Shown here: piece by piece, positions 44,850 to 56,964 of the stretch
Numbering within the stretch: the stretch's first letter is position 1
How the letters are laid out: each line of letters begins with the position of its first letter
DNA from: Liopterus haemorrhoidalis
Lineage: Eukaryota; Arthropoda; Insecta; Coleoptera; Dytiscidae
Length of the DNA: 64,000 nucleotides
Reading direction: 5' to 3'
Assembly (NCBI GenBank): GCA_963971575.1
Contig: OZ020612.1
Coordinates: 68,631,869 to 68,695,868, forward strand
Notes under the pieces: model-generated
Databases searched by the model: none
The model's input: the letters and a program-made list of their open reading frames with translations, nothing else
Told to the model about the DNA's origin: nothing
Made by a program: the position numbers and the translations under genes

Positions 44850-44965
44850 AATTTTTAACATAAAATCTGTTTTGGCATCTCAAATAAATAATCATCATTC
44901 ACTTACTAAATACCTGCGAAACGCTGAAATGTGTGAAAATTCACATATCACATAAATTTTTTAGC
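44850..44965 (-). mobile_element. 'Family A' solo 5' end (A5)
   Basis: Matches the complement of the family A start: AATTTATGTGATATGTGAAT, TTTCAGCGTTTCGCAGGTAT, then AAGTGAATGATGATTATTTA. The rest of the element is absent. Confidence 0.65.
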
Positions 44966-45212
44966 ATACTCTATTTCTGTAAAAGAAATCTGGTCAGCCT
45001 ACACTTAAGACTTCCTGAAACTATATACTCAGAAAGATAATTTTTGAGTTCTGACAGTGTGTGTGGAATGGTTTGTTAAATTACAAAAAAAAATAAATAA
45101 ATTATGCTAATATGTAACGCCAAATTACCAAAGGAATGTCATTAATTGTAACCCAATAATCTCTGACCTTCAATGATTGCGTAACTAAATTGTCATCATT
45201 TGTTTGTTGCAG

Positions 45213-47844
45213 CTTGCACTAAACCCACTAGACCTGAGCTCGCAGAAAACGAAAGCGAGTGTAGGTCGGAGTGGGTCTATTGGTGGACGACGCCCACCTA
45301 CACGACCTCGCAAAACAGACACCGAAGAAGATCTAACATCAAGATTACATCGAGTCACACGTCTGTGTCAGCAGATACATAGTACAGATCGCAACAGTCG
45401 ACAATCTGATGACAGCCGTGCCAACTTAAGACAAATACAACCAAGTGAAACATTAAATCAAGAGTCTGCTAGCAACAGTCGTGCCAATCTTCGTCAAATC
45501 CAAACAGAAATTCCCTCGAATCAATCACCACGTCCGAGTATTCACGAAAGACAATCGGGTGATGGTAGTGTGTCTGATCATTTCGAAATCGAAAGTGTCA
45601 CGAGTAATACAGACGAAAAAGAATACGATAAAATCATTAGCCAAAACGGTGTTGATTCTCAAACCCCAAGTCCAATCGAATATAACAGTTTAATCAACGA
45701 AGAACTAAAAAATAAAGAACTTAATAGTTGGAGAAGCAATAGATTTAGTCCAGAAAAGGATAGCAAAGTAAATAAAATCAAACAAGATTTAGAAACAGGA
45801 AGGCGTTTAAACACAGCCCTAAGGGGAAATAATGTTGATCTGGAAGCATTAGATCAAATACTTAAATCAATTTCACCTGGTTCTAGTGGGACTTATTCTG
45901 ATACTTCATTAGAAAAGAATTCCGATGATTGTACAGATGAAATAAAAAAGGTAACAAAAAAGCGACATTCCTTTATCACTGTTGAATCTCTCAAAGAAGT
46001 TAAGGGTAGATTAAGAAGACTTTCATCTCCAATCGATGACTTCTATGGTTCCAAACCAAAAGATGAAGATCCAGACGATGGCATAGCAAGTGAAGATAAC
46101 TCTGTGATGAAAAAAGAGAAAATGCCCGTTTCTAGTGGAGTATCAAGAGTTAGAAGTTATGTGTACGGAATGGAAACGATGTTAGGAAGTAGAAAACCAG
46201 TTGTTGGAACTGGAAGTTTAGAATCCAGAACATCGGGCAAGTTAAATAATTCTATGAATAGATCAGAAGATTGGTATAACAGAAGAAAATCTTATGGTTT
46301 TGAACAAGTACACAATCAAAATGATCAAAACATTCCACTACATGCAAAAAGTAAGATTGAATCTTCAACAGACAGTGGTATATGTCGTTCAACGGAAATT
46401 GTGTTAGTACCACCAACTGTTAAAACTACACAGTTACTAAATAAATTTAATCGTGATACTACTAAGTCTGAAGATAGTGATAATAGCCATAAACAAATCT
46501 ATAATGGTAGCACTATTATAAACGTTGGTTTAGATAAATATGAAACAAAAAATGAATATAATAGAAAAGATCATAATGAATTGATAAATATGTGGAATAG
46601 AAGAGCTTCTTTTAACAGTGCTGATAAATCAAGACCTAAAGAATCCGAACAAATAACTATAACAATACCAATAGTTTCTGAAGAATCAACTAATGCTAAC
46701 AGAAAATTATACCACAGACAGTTTTCTGAAAATTCAAGTGTATCAATTGAGCAGTTAGATACAGATTTTAAAAGACATTCAATTGCTGTAGATGAATCTA
46801 AATATGTAAGCCGATCTGAAAACAAATTTCCATTTGCACAGTTACGAAGAACCAGTTTAATAATAGGTGATAAAAACGATAAAGCTGATATTTTATATGC
46901 AGATGATGAAGAAGGAAATGGCAATAATCGAAAAACTAAAAAAGTGGAATTTTGTAAAACAGAAGTTCATTTTGCTGCTGAATCAGGTCGTGTTAATATT
47001 GTTGAAACTGATGAAAAACCTCCACCTACAAATAATTTCAGACGACGTAGAAGAAATTCTGGTATTACTAATAATCAAACTAGCGAAGAAAATAAAAATG
47101 GTTTACCTATGATACATTTTGGTGATACTAACTATGAGAAACAACTATTTAGTGTACCAGACCATGATAATATTCAAGTAGATGACGTTTCTGATTCCTA
47201 CCATAGAGAATCGCCTATAGATAACATGATTAGCAATAATACAGTAACAGTTTCCTCTGTCCCAATAACTTCAGAACCTATTCTAAAAGAACCAGAAAAC
47301 GAAAACCAACCAAGAGGTATTTTAAAGAACAGGATGATAAAACCACGTCCATATTTATTAGGGTTGGATAACGAAGAATCGACAATACCAACAAAAGACA
47401 TTCCAAATCACATAACAAATGAAGAACAAGAAAGCCCTAAAATTTGGGGTGTACGTTTGCGTCCAGTACAGAAAGAAGAATCTCCAATGTGGAGATCAAC
47501 AGTAACTGTGCAAAATACCTCATATCAAATACCAGTCACAACAGAAAATACAGAATACACAAAAGATGAACCCAAGTACGATTCTGATTCCTCACAAAGT
47601 GATATTAAAAAAATGTTAAGTAATCTGCATGCAGTTCGAAAAACAGAGAATTATAAGCCTCCAGTGGACTTGAGACGGTCATCTTGGTCTGTGGCAGACA
47701 GAATTAAACAGGTTGAAAATTTAAGGTGGACTGAAAATAAAGGTTACTCGACTAAAGTAAATTTTGGTAGTGGAGAAGCTACTGTTGTTGAAATTGATAA
47801 GAAAGAGAGACAGCCAGTCTGGCCTAATGAAGATGATTTTGTTG
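45213..47844 (+). CDS. Host gene 1, large central exon (low-complexity protein)
   Basis: This exon of 877 codons plus one base forms most of the protein. It begins after TTTGTTGCAG (the open frame's ATG at 45204 lies in the intron) and ends GTTG|GTAAGT in phase 1. The protein is rich in Ser, Asn, Lys and Glu with no globular domain, signal peptide or membrane segment visible, so it is probably intrinsically disordered. Short basic-Ser motifs recur: KRHSF, RRLSS, RRKSY, RRASF, KRHSI, RRTSL, RRRRNS and RRSSW. Two K-V-x-F motifs occur, KVEF (46941-46952) and KVNF (47754-47765), matching the RVxF docking consensus of protein phosphatase 1. Conserved-looking blocks are TEVHFAAESGRVNIVETDEK, PRGILKNR and SVADRIKQVENLRW. 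Function unknown; a scaffold or cytoskeletal role is speculation. Confidence 0.9.
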
Positions 47845-49046
47845 GTAAGTTTTTAAAAGTATTTTGCATGAGTAGTGTTGTGTAGGGCTTCTTAATTTTA
47901 AGACCAGATTAACACAGAAAACATAAGTTATATTTGCTGCACAAACTTATCAATTTTGTAAATATAGTCTAATACTTAACTTCTATAAATACAAAAAAAA
48001 ATAAACGTTAAATCATTAGCCTAATCAGAAAATTAGTAAAAGCAAATAAATTTATTTTAGCAAAAATAATTAAATATGCCAAAACTAAAAACAAAATGTT
48101 ATTTCAACTGTTTTCGTAAAATAGGTACAGTGCCATGAAGCAAACAAAAACCCCGGAAAATATGTGAACTAATTTGAAAATGTTTAGGCGGGTTTCCATC
48201 TGACCAATTAGGAATCACCTTAGGCAATGTGTATAGTCTGACGCAAAACTATTAAGTACTGATTTTACGCTTCATTTGTATAATTTGTGCTTTAGTATTT
48301 GTATTTAATATAATTCAAGTTGATTTGAATTTATAACTCAAAATTGATTTGTATTTATAACTATTATTATTATTTATATATAATAGTTCACACATATATA
48401 GAATTTCGCGCGAGTGTAATATGTCGTTGAGTGTACTTGAGATTGCATGCGCTCTATGCCACGCCTACCCAGGGACTTTGTTTGCTTCGACTAATTTCGT
48501 TACTTTTTGGCACTTTTTATTTTAAATATTACAATTTAACTTTCCTTAGAATTTACCCATCCGTTCAGTCTTTTGGCCTGTAGAATTTAGTCAAAATAAT
48601 CACTTTTTCCTTCAATATAGTCCTCATTTGTTGATAAATTACATTATATTATTTTAAATTATATGTAATTTCTAAAAAATAATAATAGTAGTAATAATGT
48701 TGAGGGTTTAAGAAATGCAGCAAATATAACTATTATTAAACATCATAATTCTACAATTTTAACAATATCATATTACTAAAATTAACCAGTTTATTTTATG
48801 AATTTCACTCGAACTGAATTATCCTCTATTCTGTATTAGTATCAAAAATCGTTTAACTGTGAGAAGTTATTTTAACTTGGCTGCTCAACAACTTTGAAGA
48901 TTATTATAAAAATTTCTTCTTATCGTGCATGGATTATCTTCTAACAACATAGAAACTTTTTGTAGATTAACAAAATGTGATTTGGCTTATATTTGAAAAA
49001 AAAAAAAAACAATTAACCCTCTAAAAAGAAGAAAATGTATTTACAG
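47845..49046 (+). other. Intron of host gene 1
   Basis: AT-rich, starts GTAAGT and ends TTTACAG. If retained, the reading frame would stop at 47885. No repeat recognised. Confidence 0.75.
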
Positions 49047-49631
49047 ATGAAAAGAAAATTTTGAACAAAGGTTTGGTAGTTAGAATCGGAAAGGATGATT
49101 CTAATCACACGGTTTGTTCAAAAACAACAACGAATGGACAAAGCAACAACACAACAACAACAACAAAAATAACAATCGACATGTCTCCATCACCTTCGAA
49201 CAACGAATACCCATTATTTAGTCAAATTAAACTTCCTCGAGCTAGTTTACATAGTCTTAAATCAACTTCCTTAATAATCAACACGATCTCAAATACTCCC
49301 AAAGAACTGAATACAAACAAGGTAATAGAAGAAGATCTCATAACAAAAAACACCAAATCAGCTATTCCAGATCAGTTAGCAGCTTTAAAGAAACTCTACG
49401 AAGAGGCATCCGAACATAGCGATGATTCTGAATTAGATGAAGAAGTCCGATCATATATGTCCGGTGGAGGAGAAGATAGTAACCATGAAGAAGCCAGGAG
49501 TGTCGTATCAGGAAGCTGGAGCAAAATGAGAGCATTCCGAGCCATAAAACAACATTTAAATAGTTCGAGTAATTCAAAAGAAAATGAAATAATTAAAAAT
49601 ATTATTAATCATCAAACAAATCTGAAAAGAG
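49047..49631 (+). CDS. Host gene 1, exon 3 visible
   Basis: The acceptor is ATTTACAG and the exon opens in phase 1, completing a GAT (Asp) codon, then EKKILNKGLVVRIGKDDSNH. It carries a Thr/Asn-rich run and an acidic SEHSDDSELDEEVRSYMSG segment. The donor AAGAG|GTAGTT gives phase 1, matching the next exon. The open frame continues to a stop at 49660, so intron retention would give a shorter product. Confidence 0.8.
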
Positions 49632-49940
49632 GTAGTTATTGTTCGAGTGAAATTTATTAATATAGTTAATTTTTTACTAATTGTTGCACATTGATAGCTT
49701 TTTCACTGAACATAATATTTAATTATTTGTTTTCATTGTTTTAAAATAAAATTTTGTATTTCTCAATGTAATTTATTAAGTTATTATCAATAAATCTATT
49801 ATTATTCAGACTAGTATAACCTAAACAATTGATTGTATATACAAGGTTAGCTTAGGTTACTAAGCTAATTTAAAAAACTTATTTATGCATTTATCTGTAA
49901 TAAAGTTTATAAATTACAGCCATTTTATTTTGTCCTACAG

Positions 49941-51291
49941 ATTTTGCTGCGAAAACTGCTTTACAAACAAGTATCCATAAAACACCTGAGAAAGTTACCA
50001 GTGTAGAATATAATCGTCAGCCACTTTCGAAGCAACTAGCAACTTCAGTATCGGTTAAAAATAATGTAGTTCGAAAAATAAATGACAAACCTTTAGCTAT
50101 ATCAAGAACAGATAAAAGACAAATAGTGCCTTCAAATAAAATAGAAACTAAAAATGACAATTTATCATCTCCGATGTTAGTAGGCAATTCACTTCAAAAT
50201 GTAAAATTAACAAGAAGAGAATCGGTGACACAGAAAAAAGAAGATCGTTTAGAAAAATCAAGTAATTCAATTAATAAAATCTTAGTATCTTCTTATGTTA
50301 AAAATGTATCGGAAAAAAAAACTGAAGTTAAAAAACCAGTATCGAGTTACTACGCAAGATCTTCTTCACCAAAAAGAGAGGCTACTCCGGAGAAGAAAAT
50401 AAATCCGTATTATAATGCTATAAGATCTCCTAAACTAGCTAAAAAATATATAGAAAAACCGAGAGAAGAATTAAGAAAAAATAATAAGCCCGACTTACTA
50501 CAGTATATTGACACAAATGAATATGTGAACTTATCTTCAGTATTTAACAATGACAAGAATCATATCAAAAATAACATAAATAAAAGCAAATCTGCCGAGG
50601 TGAAACATGTCACAACCATTGAAGATAGGGCTGAGTCTCCTGTATATGAAAATATAGATGATATAATCTCAACTCGGCCTGAGAAAGAATCATCTATAAT
50701 TCAAGAACTAACAAGGGCTGCTGATGAAATATTACAAGCCGTAAATGGATACACAGACGATGATTCTTTAAAATACAGTACAGATGATGAAGATGACAAG
50801 AAAAATAAATACAGACGAAACAGTGACGTATTAGAAACAATAACAGAAAGTAAATCTTGGAAGAAAAGTAATGAAATTAAAAAACAGAATGAGATCACAA
50901 AGAATCGAAGAATATTTCGAGCAACATCAAGTACTTCTTCACTGGAGAGTGTAACTAAAGAATACAAACCACAAATGCCTGTCAGACCAAATAGATCTGA
51001 GAAACTAAGAGAAGAAAGAGCTAAAAAGAAATTAACCTCAGTTAACCCTGAAGTTGTTAAAGTTACGAAACAAAGAAGATTACAAAGAGCGAGTAGCAGG
51101 GAAGCATTACTACAATCACATGGAAGTTCTTCCGAAGACTTATCACAAAATGAACCAATACGTAAACCAAGATTAGTACGTAGGAATAAAACTCAAAGTG
51201 CCTCAACCACAAGTGAAGTTAGCAAGAAGAGTACTTCACAGCCAAATTACGCAAGAAAAAGAGAAATCGACTTACGGAGGAGTGCTGATAG
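49941..51291 (+). CDS. Host gene 1, exon 4 visible
   Basis: Acceptor TTGTCCTACAG, phase 1, then DFAAKTALQTSIHKTPEKVT. Strongly basic and Ser-rich, with LTRRESV, YRRNSDV and LQRASSRE among the recurring basic-Ser motifs, an SPVYENIDDI segment, and an acidic DDSLKYSTDDEDDK patch. Ends GCTGATAG|GTAATA in phase 2; the next codon in the intron would be a stop. Confidence 0.85.
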
Positions 51292-51357
51292 GTAATACGT
51301 TTACTGTATATATTAGGTCATTTTTATTGACATTATTATTATTATTATTATTTTTAG

Positions 51358-51512
51358 GGTTCCAGTTGTAGGTTTACAGGAAATTCGACATAAAACTGCC
51401 ATTTCAACTATAAGGAGTACTGCCGAAAAAGCTGCCAGTCGTGATAAAGCTATCAAAGGTAAAACTGAAGATCTGAAAAAGAAGAACGTTACTAAAAGTT
51501 CCTTCATTAGAG
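51358..51512 (+). CDS. Host gene 1, exon 5 visible
   Basis: A 155-bp exon after a TTATTTTTAG acceptor only 66 bp downstream of exon 4. It encodes VPVVGLQEIRHKTAISTIRS, then TAEKAASRDKAIKGKTEDLKK, and ends ATTAGAG|GTAATA in phase 1. Lys-rich and probably helical. Confidence 0.8.
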
Positions 51513-51654
51513 GTAATATTTTTTAAGAATTTACATCTCATTAATTCTGGCACTAGATGTCTCTCATACATAAAAATTCCATTTTGTAATAGACCATATT
51601 AGTAACTACGTCACAAAATGGTATTCAGTGCTGCCGCCTCACGGTTGGTTTCCT

Positions 51655-53130
51655 TGACGACCAGCGGTTGAAATTTTTGGATTCTTTGTAGTTTATATAG
51701 TCTAGAAAAAAATTTGGGCTTTAATCGTTTAATGCGTTTTGAGATTGTGACATTTTTTTTTATGTCATAATTTACATAATTTGTGAAAATTGTGAGTTTA
51801 AAAAAATCACAACTCAAAAACGGTTAGAGAAAACAACCTGACGCTAGAATTTTTGGAATCCTCGCAGTTTATTTAGTCTAAAAAAAATTTGAGGCCTTAC
51901 TCGTTTTGCGTATTTTAAAATTATGACAAATTTTAATATGGCGTGATTTATAGAAATATTCATCTTCGCATGGATATATCTCAAAAACGAAATGCAATAA
52001 AGACCTGCGGTTTAAATTTTTGAAATCTTGAGGTCCTAATTTACTTGTAACCAGATTTTGAAACAAAAAAATTTTTTCAAATTTTTTCATTTTTTTTAAA
52101 TTTTTTTGAAAATTTTGAAAAATGCTAACTAAAAAATGGTTAGGGATATAAATAAGCGGCTTGAAATTTTAAAATTCTACTACACTGTATAGTCTAAGAA
52201 AAAAATTTGGCTTAAATAAACATATTATTAAGTTTTGTAGGGGCAGTAATCCAAAATCCTTGAAAATGGCCAAAAATCGAAAAAATCGTAAGGGGTACAC
52301 CTTAAAAAAATCGTGATTTTGAAGTAAAAAATTTTTGTCTCCAATTTTATTGAAAATTGGTACATATATGCATTTTTGGTCAGAGATCAAGAAAATTTGG
52401 TCCATTTTGAAATTTGGGCAAAAGTTTTGGAATTATAGGCAAAAAGTGACCTAAATCAGCTCTAACTCAAATACTAGGAAAGCATGATTTTTTTAAATAT
52501 TTTTTTCATAATCCTCACCCCAAAATTAGCCTAAAACTATATTTTGGCTAAAATCGGAGTCAAAATAATTTTGACCAAAATTTTCAAAATTTTGGAAGAA
52601 TTATTTTTCGAAATTTGTTCGAAAATTGGTATACTTATATATTTTTAGCCTTAGATCACAAATATATGGTCAGTTTTGAGTTACGGTCTAAAATTTTGAC
52701 ATTTTCGGCAAAAAAAGTAAAACAAAAAAGACATTCCACAAAAAGGCTCAGAACCGATGAAATGTTAGCCTGCCCCTTTTTTTAATCTTTATAAACTAAT
52801 ACTAACTTCTTATCTATCATTGGCCTATTATCTAAAATTGGCCAAGTTGTATGTATGTCCAAGTGATTTCTGACTCTAGCCGGTTTATGATTCTATGACT
52901 AGCTGGATTGTGATCGGCGAGATGCATTTTTGTTTGAATAACCTGCGTGTATTTTGATTATTTGCTTCATTTTATAAAAATCTGTCTATCTATCAGTATG
53001 TGAGCTGTGAAAGAGAAAAGTGAATTTATATTAACTAAAAAATCTACCCCCTCCCCCGTAACATTACTTCTAAACACCATTAATTTGTAAGACATAGGGT
53101 AGGCCTAGTGGCTCCGTCATAGAAATTGAT
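51655..53130. repeat. Complex repeat with 175-bp monomers, copy 4 (permuted order)
   Basis: Starts within a monomer (ACCAGCGGTTGAAATTTTTG), continues through monomers and the A/T-rich tail, and only then enters the module with AATTGGCCAAGTTGTATGTA, TGATCGGCGAGATGCATTTT and ending near GAAATTGATTC. In copy 1 the module comes first, so the order is circularly permuted. It lies in the last intron of host gene 1. Confidence 0.75.
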
Positions 53131-53350
53131 TCATGGTACGGTTTTTTTTTCAAAATAGAGCGATCTTATTGGTTGATTTTCTTGTTCCACGCTTCCAACA
53201 CCAGAATGAAAATGATACATTACGCGATTGTCGTCGGACCCACCTATCGTGTAACTTCGGGGTATTACTGTATATATATTTTATTTACATTAGAAATAAA
53301 CAAATTATATTATTAGATTAAAAATGGTAAAGTGTATTTTTTCCTTGTAG

Positions 53351-53523
53351 GCAATTCGAAATGTGTAGCAGATCGAACAACACGAACAACTTGTAGCAGA
53401 GAGTCAGGATCGACCGTCAGTGCAATTCGCACCAGCAGTGGCGTGTATGTACCGGCCTATAGATGCAACTCGCTGGTGGCAATCAGCCGATCGAATTCTG
53501 AATGTCCATGTCTCTGTTCATGA
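53351..53523 (+). CDS. Host gene 1, terminal coding exon
   Basis: The acceptor TTCCTTGTAG is followed by GC, completing a Gly codon from the preceding exon. It encodes NSKCVADRTTRTTCSRESGS, a middle part with GVYVPAYRC, and ends SECPCLCS with a TGA at 53521-53523. The Cys cluster at the end (three Cys in seven residues) could be lipid-modified or bind metal; nothing else decides this. The total coding length of all visible exons is 5094 nt, divisible by three, supporting the chain. Confidence 0.75.
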
Positions 53524-53846
53524 CATACGGACAAGCACATAAAGCCACTAGCACTACGCTAGGTAGAATTGTAGAAAAGAGCTCTGTAGAAAATCATTTA
53601 ATGTTTCTAATCTGTTATTGTTTATTGATTGTTTACTGTTCTAACTCTTGTATCTAAATTGTTTGCAGTAGTTACTCACTTTAAATAGCCTGGCGTAGTT
53701 TGTTGGTTTCTTTTACTTTAATAATCGTTTTCTCTTTAAAATTTGTTGGATTATTCAATTATTTTAAGTTGATATTTTCACCTATAAGACAGAACGAATA
53801 GCTTCTGATCAAAAACTGTGATATGTAGATTTTGTTAGCATTACTT

Positions 53847-53852
53847 AATAAA
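53847..53852 (+). terminator. Candidate polyadenylation signal of host gene 1
   Basis: AATAAA about 325 bp after the stop codon, in otherwise repeat-free sequence. Confidence 0.5.
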
Positions 53853-54529
53853 GTTCCTACAAAGTATAAGTGTAAAAAACAAGTATATATTTAACAGCTA
53901 CGTCGAAACGACGATAGAACTTCGCTAAATTTTTCAACGAGAGTAAGCTCGTTCATGACTGATCAGACTAATTCTAGGCACCATTTTGACACATATAGCG
54001 CAAATAGTTGTAGACAGAACGAAGCAGGGGAGTACCTAGGACAAATGGCGCCCATGGCAAACATTAAAATTGTGCCCCTATCCAAACATGTCGCATCCAT
54101 TTTTTGAAAATTAAAATTTAAAATAACTTTGCTGGAAATCTTTATATATAAACTTATATTTAAAACTGAGTATTTGTGGGTATGTCCGGAAATTCTAACC
54201 CACTTCCAGATATGCTACCGAGTTGAAATTTTGCATACAGGTAGGAAATGCCTTCATCATAACTAGAAAAATCTCAAAAAAGTCCCAATAGAAACGAGAA
54301 ATTAATAATTTTGTTTTTAATTATATTGGACCATTGGAATATCTATTAAATATGCAGTGAGGGGATAGGAATTTTCGTTCAATAGTTGATTGGATGACTA
54401 TATTCTGATAGTGGCTCTTCGGGCGGCATCGGAAATGTTCGGCTCAAATATTGTCGGTAAACAGCACTGATCTTTATTCAGTTATTTAGCAAAACTATGA
54501 TTAGTCTATATAGAACGAGACAACATCTA

Positions 54530-56158
54530 CACTGCAGGCCATAAGTTTAGGACCAGTTGTTTTAATATTTGATTATTTGATTTAATTCTCAACGGAGATA
54601 AAAATTGATGAGTATTTAATTTTTTCTATTACACAGAACATAACTTTAGTCTACATAGATCATTTTAAGATGGTTCTTATTTATTTATACAAAATTATCC
54701 GCGTTTATATTATGTTTGTTTGTTTTCGCTTACGTTAGTATATTTACATTACGATATCTTTGGATTGTTAAATTAATGCTGACTTGAAATTTCTTTTATA
54801 TTTATACTGTTAACTGTTAATATAGTCTTTATTAGTGACTTACAGTAAGTTTGAAGCGGTAGATATTTTTTTAAATCAGTTTTTGTTTTGTATTTTTTCC
54901 AATACAACTTTTTTCGATTTTTACATCACTGAGACTACCAAAATGGGTAAAACTCGAGAACTTAGTCTTGAAACTCGTTCAGCCATCATAACCCTTCACA
55001 ATGAAGCTAAATATGAACGTATTATTGCTGCCCAGTTGAAAACTTCTAAGACTTCTGTGCACAGCGCTATTACAAGATTTAAGGAAACAGGCAGCAATAA
55101 AGACCTACCACGTTCAGGACGACCCAGAATCACATCAAAAGTGCAGGATGACTTTGTTGCTATCACAAGTAAAAGAAATAGACGTCTGACCGCCCCTGAG
55201 ATTCGAGCAGAATTGAACAGAACTGGTTCAAAGGAGGTATCATTAACTACCGTGAAGCGCCGTTAACGTGAAGCCAATTTGTTCGGCCGTGTCGCTGTTC
55301 GAAAACCACTTCTTAGGCCCCAAAATAAGAAGAAACGGTTAGAGTGGGCTCTTCTTCATCGCCAGTGGACAGTGGATGATTTAAAAAAAGTACTGTGGAC
55401 AGATGAATCGAAGTTTAAAATATTTGGTTCCAGGCGTAGAACATTCGTCCGTCGGAGCCAGGGAGAAAAGATGCTGCCTCAGTGTGTGGTACCCACAGTA
55501 AAGCATGGAGGTGGGTCCATTATGGTCTGGGGAGCTTTCTCGGGTCTTGGCATGGGAAATCTTGTGCGTATAGAAGGTATTCTCAAGAAGGAGCGCTACA
55601 AATCAATTTTAGAAGACCATGCGGTACCGTCTGGCCTAAGAATGATTGGACCTGGGTTCACTCTGATGCTAGACACCGACCCGAAACATTCCTCAAAATT
55701 GTGCAAGGGGTTTGTAGAAGAGAAAGAAGCTGCTGGGGTGCTCAAAAATATGGTCTGGCCACCACAGTCGCCGGACTTGAATCCCATCGAGTTGTTATGG
55801 GAGGAAATGGATCGTAAGGTCCGGGAAATCTGTCCAACGTCCAAAGAACAATTTTGGACAGTTTTAGAAGACACGTGGAATAGCATGCAACATGAAAAAA
55901 TACAAAAATTAATCGCCCGTATGCCAAGACTAGTTCAAAAAGGTTTAAAATGTAAAGGAGGTTTTTTTGACGAAAAGACTGTTTAACGTTTTTATGTACA
56001 TTTGAAGGTTATTTTATACAAATTTATGACTGTTTCTAAGTAAAACACATTTATATATGTAAAAATTGATATCATCAATACAAAATATTTTGTACAGTGA
56101 CGTTTTGTACTAGTTTTGATTAAATACCGTACTGGTCCTAAACTTTTGGCCTGCAGTG
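54530..56158 (+). mobile_element. Tc1-type DNA transposon, nearly intact
   Basis: A 1629-bp element with inverted ends CACTGCAGGCCATAAGTTTA (left) and the same with one change on the right, continuing GGACCAGT, flanked by TA on both sides (54528-54529, 56159-56160). It contains one transposase frame of normal length with a single internal stop. Nested in the hAT-like element 54025-56956. Confidence 0.9.
54943..55986 (+). pseudogene. Tc1-type transposase, one in-frame stop, DD38E spacing
   Basis: The likely start is ATG 54943 (MGKTRELSLETR), giving 347 codons before the final stop, the usual Tc1 length. It has an HTH region with TSVHSAITRFKETGS and DLPRSGRPR, then VLWTDESKF (first Asp), GGGSIMVWGAFSG, LMLDTDPKHSSK (second Asp) and PPQSPDLNPIELLWEEM (Glu). 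From the Asp at 55672 to the Glu at 55789 there are 38 intervening residues, against 34 in classic Tc1; DD38E is known as the Intruder group. A TAA at 55264-55266 is the only break; the frame is unchanged across it. Confidence 0.9.
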
Positions 56159-56964
56159 TATATTATATTTTTTTTATTTTGCCGATATTTATGAACTTTA
56201 TTATTTTGGTTTATTTATTTTTGCTTTTGAAGAATCTTTTTTAAAAACAGACATATTTTAACCAAATTTAGTATGATAATAAATTAAAACCATTCGAACA
56301 GAGGCCATATAGCATCTCAAAATTCTCATTCTAAGAGAGTGTTTCGGGATTATAACTGTTAACTTAAAAACTTAAAATATCTTTTTAACATATTTTTTTA
56401 ATTGCACCCCGAAAGGAGTAAATTGCTATTTTTTATTCTATAAAACGTCCCTTGGACATAGTCATGAAATTCGGCAAGCATATTTTCTCCATGGTGTAAG
56501 CACCCACAAACAAGAAATTTTTTGAAATTCGACCCCGAAGGGGGTGAAATTTGGTGAAATATGATTTCAAGGATTCCTCAATGTATCTTGGAACCAATAA
56601 GATATCGACTTAGTTTTTGCTTATGAAGGTTACAAATATTTATGAACGAAATTCAGAATTTTTCCCTAAAAAAACCTTAAATCTACATTCGGGGTCAATT
56701 GTAGAACGCTTCTCATTTCCTATGTTTATTGAGATAACATTCCGTTTTGGCATATCCGTCTTTTTAAAATCTTTAGAAACTTATTGAGTTTATTTTTTTA
56801 ATAATTTCAACCCTAAAGGGGCAAAATGCTATTTCACTTTTTTTATTCTTTTTGTTTTGTTTTCCTTTTTTATTTATTTTTTTGCCATTTTGCGCCCCCC
56901 TTCAACTGGCGCCCAGGGCACGTGCCATGCCTGCCATACCCCCAGGTACGCCTCTGGAACCAAG

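Larger units (their letters stand above)
54025..56956. mobile_element. hAT-like element holding a Tc1 element
   Basis: The ends CAGGGGAGTACCTAGG and (complement) CAGAGGCGTACCTGGG are inverted with few mismatches. Flanking octamers GAACGAAG (54017-54024) and GAACCAAG (56957-56964) match at 7 of 8. Without the nested Tc1 element (54530-56158) it is about 1.3 kb and non-coding. Confidence 0.75.

Noticed and set aside
45200..45382. Alternative frame at the start of the large exon
   Set aside because: It is out of frame with the splice chain and ends after 60 codons.
46571..47401. Minus frames of 67-117 codons within the large exon
   Set aside because: They are antisense shadows of an A-rich exon; the + frame is open for 893 codons and bounded by good splice sites.
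54835..54942. Earlier start of the Tc1 transposase frame
   Set aside because: The upstream part is hydrophobic, AT-rich sequence; MGKTRELSLE at 54943 matches the family start.
55482..55927. Several frames overlapping the Tc1 transposase
   Set aside because: They are other-frame shadows of the transposase, which has the recognisable motifs.
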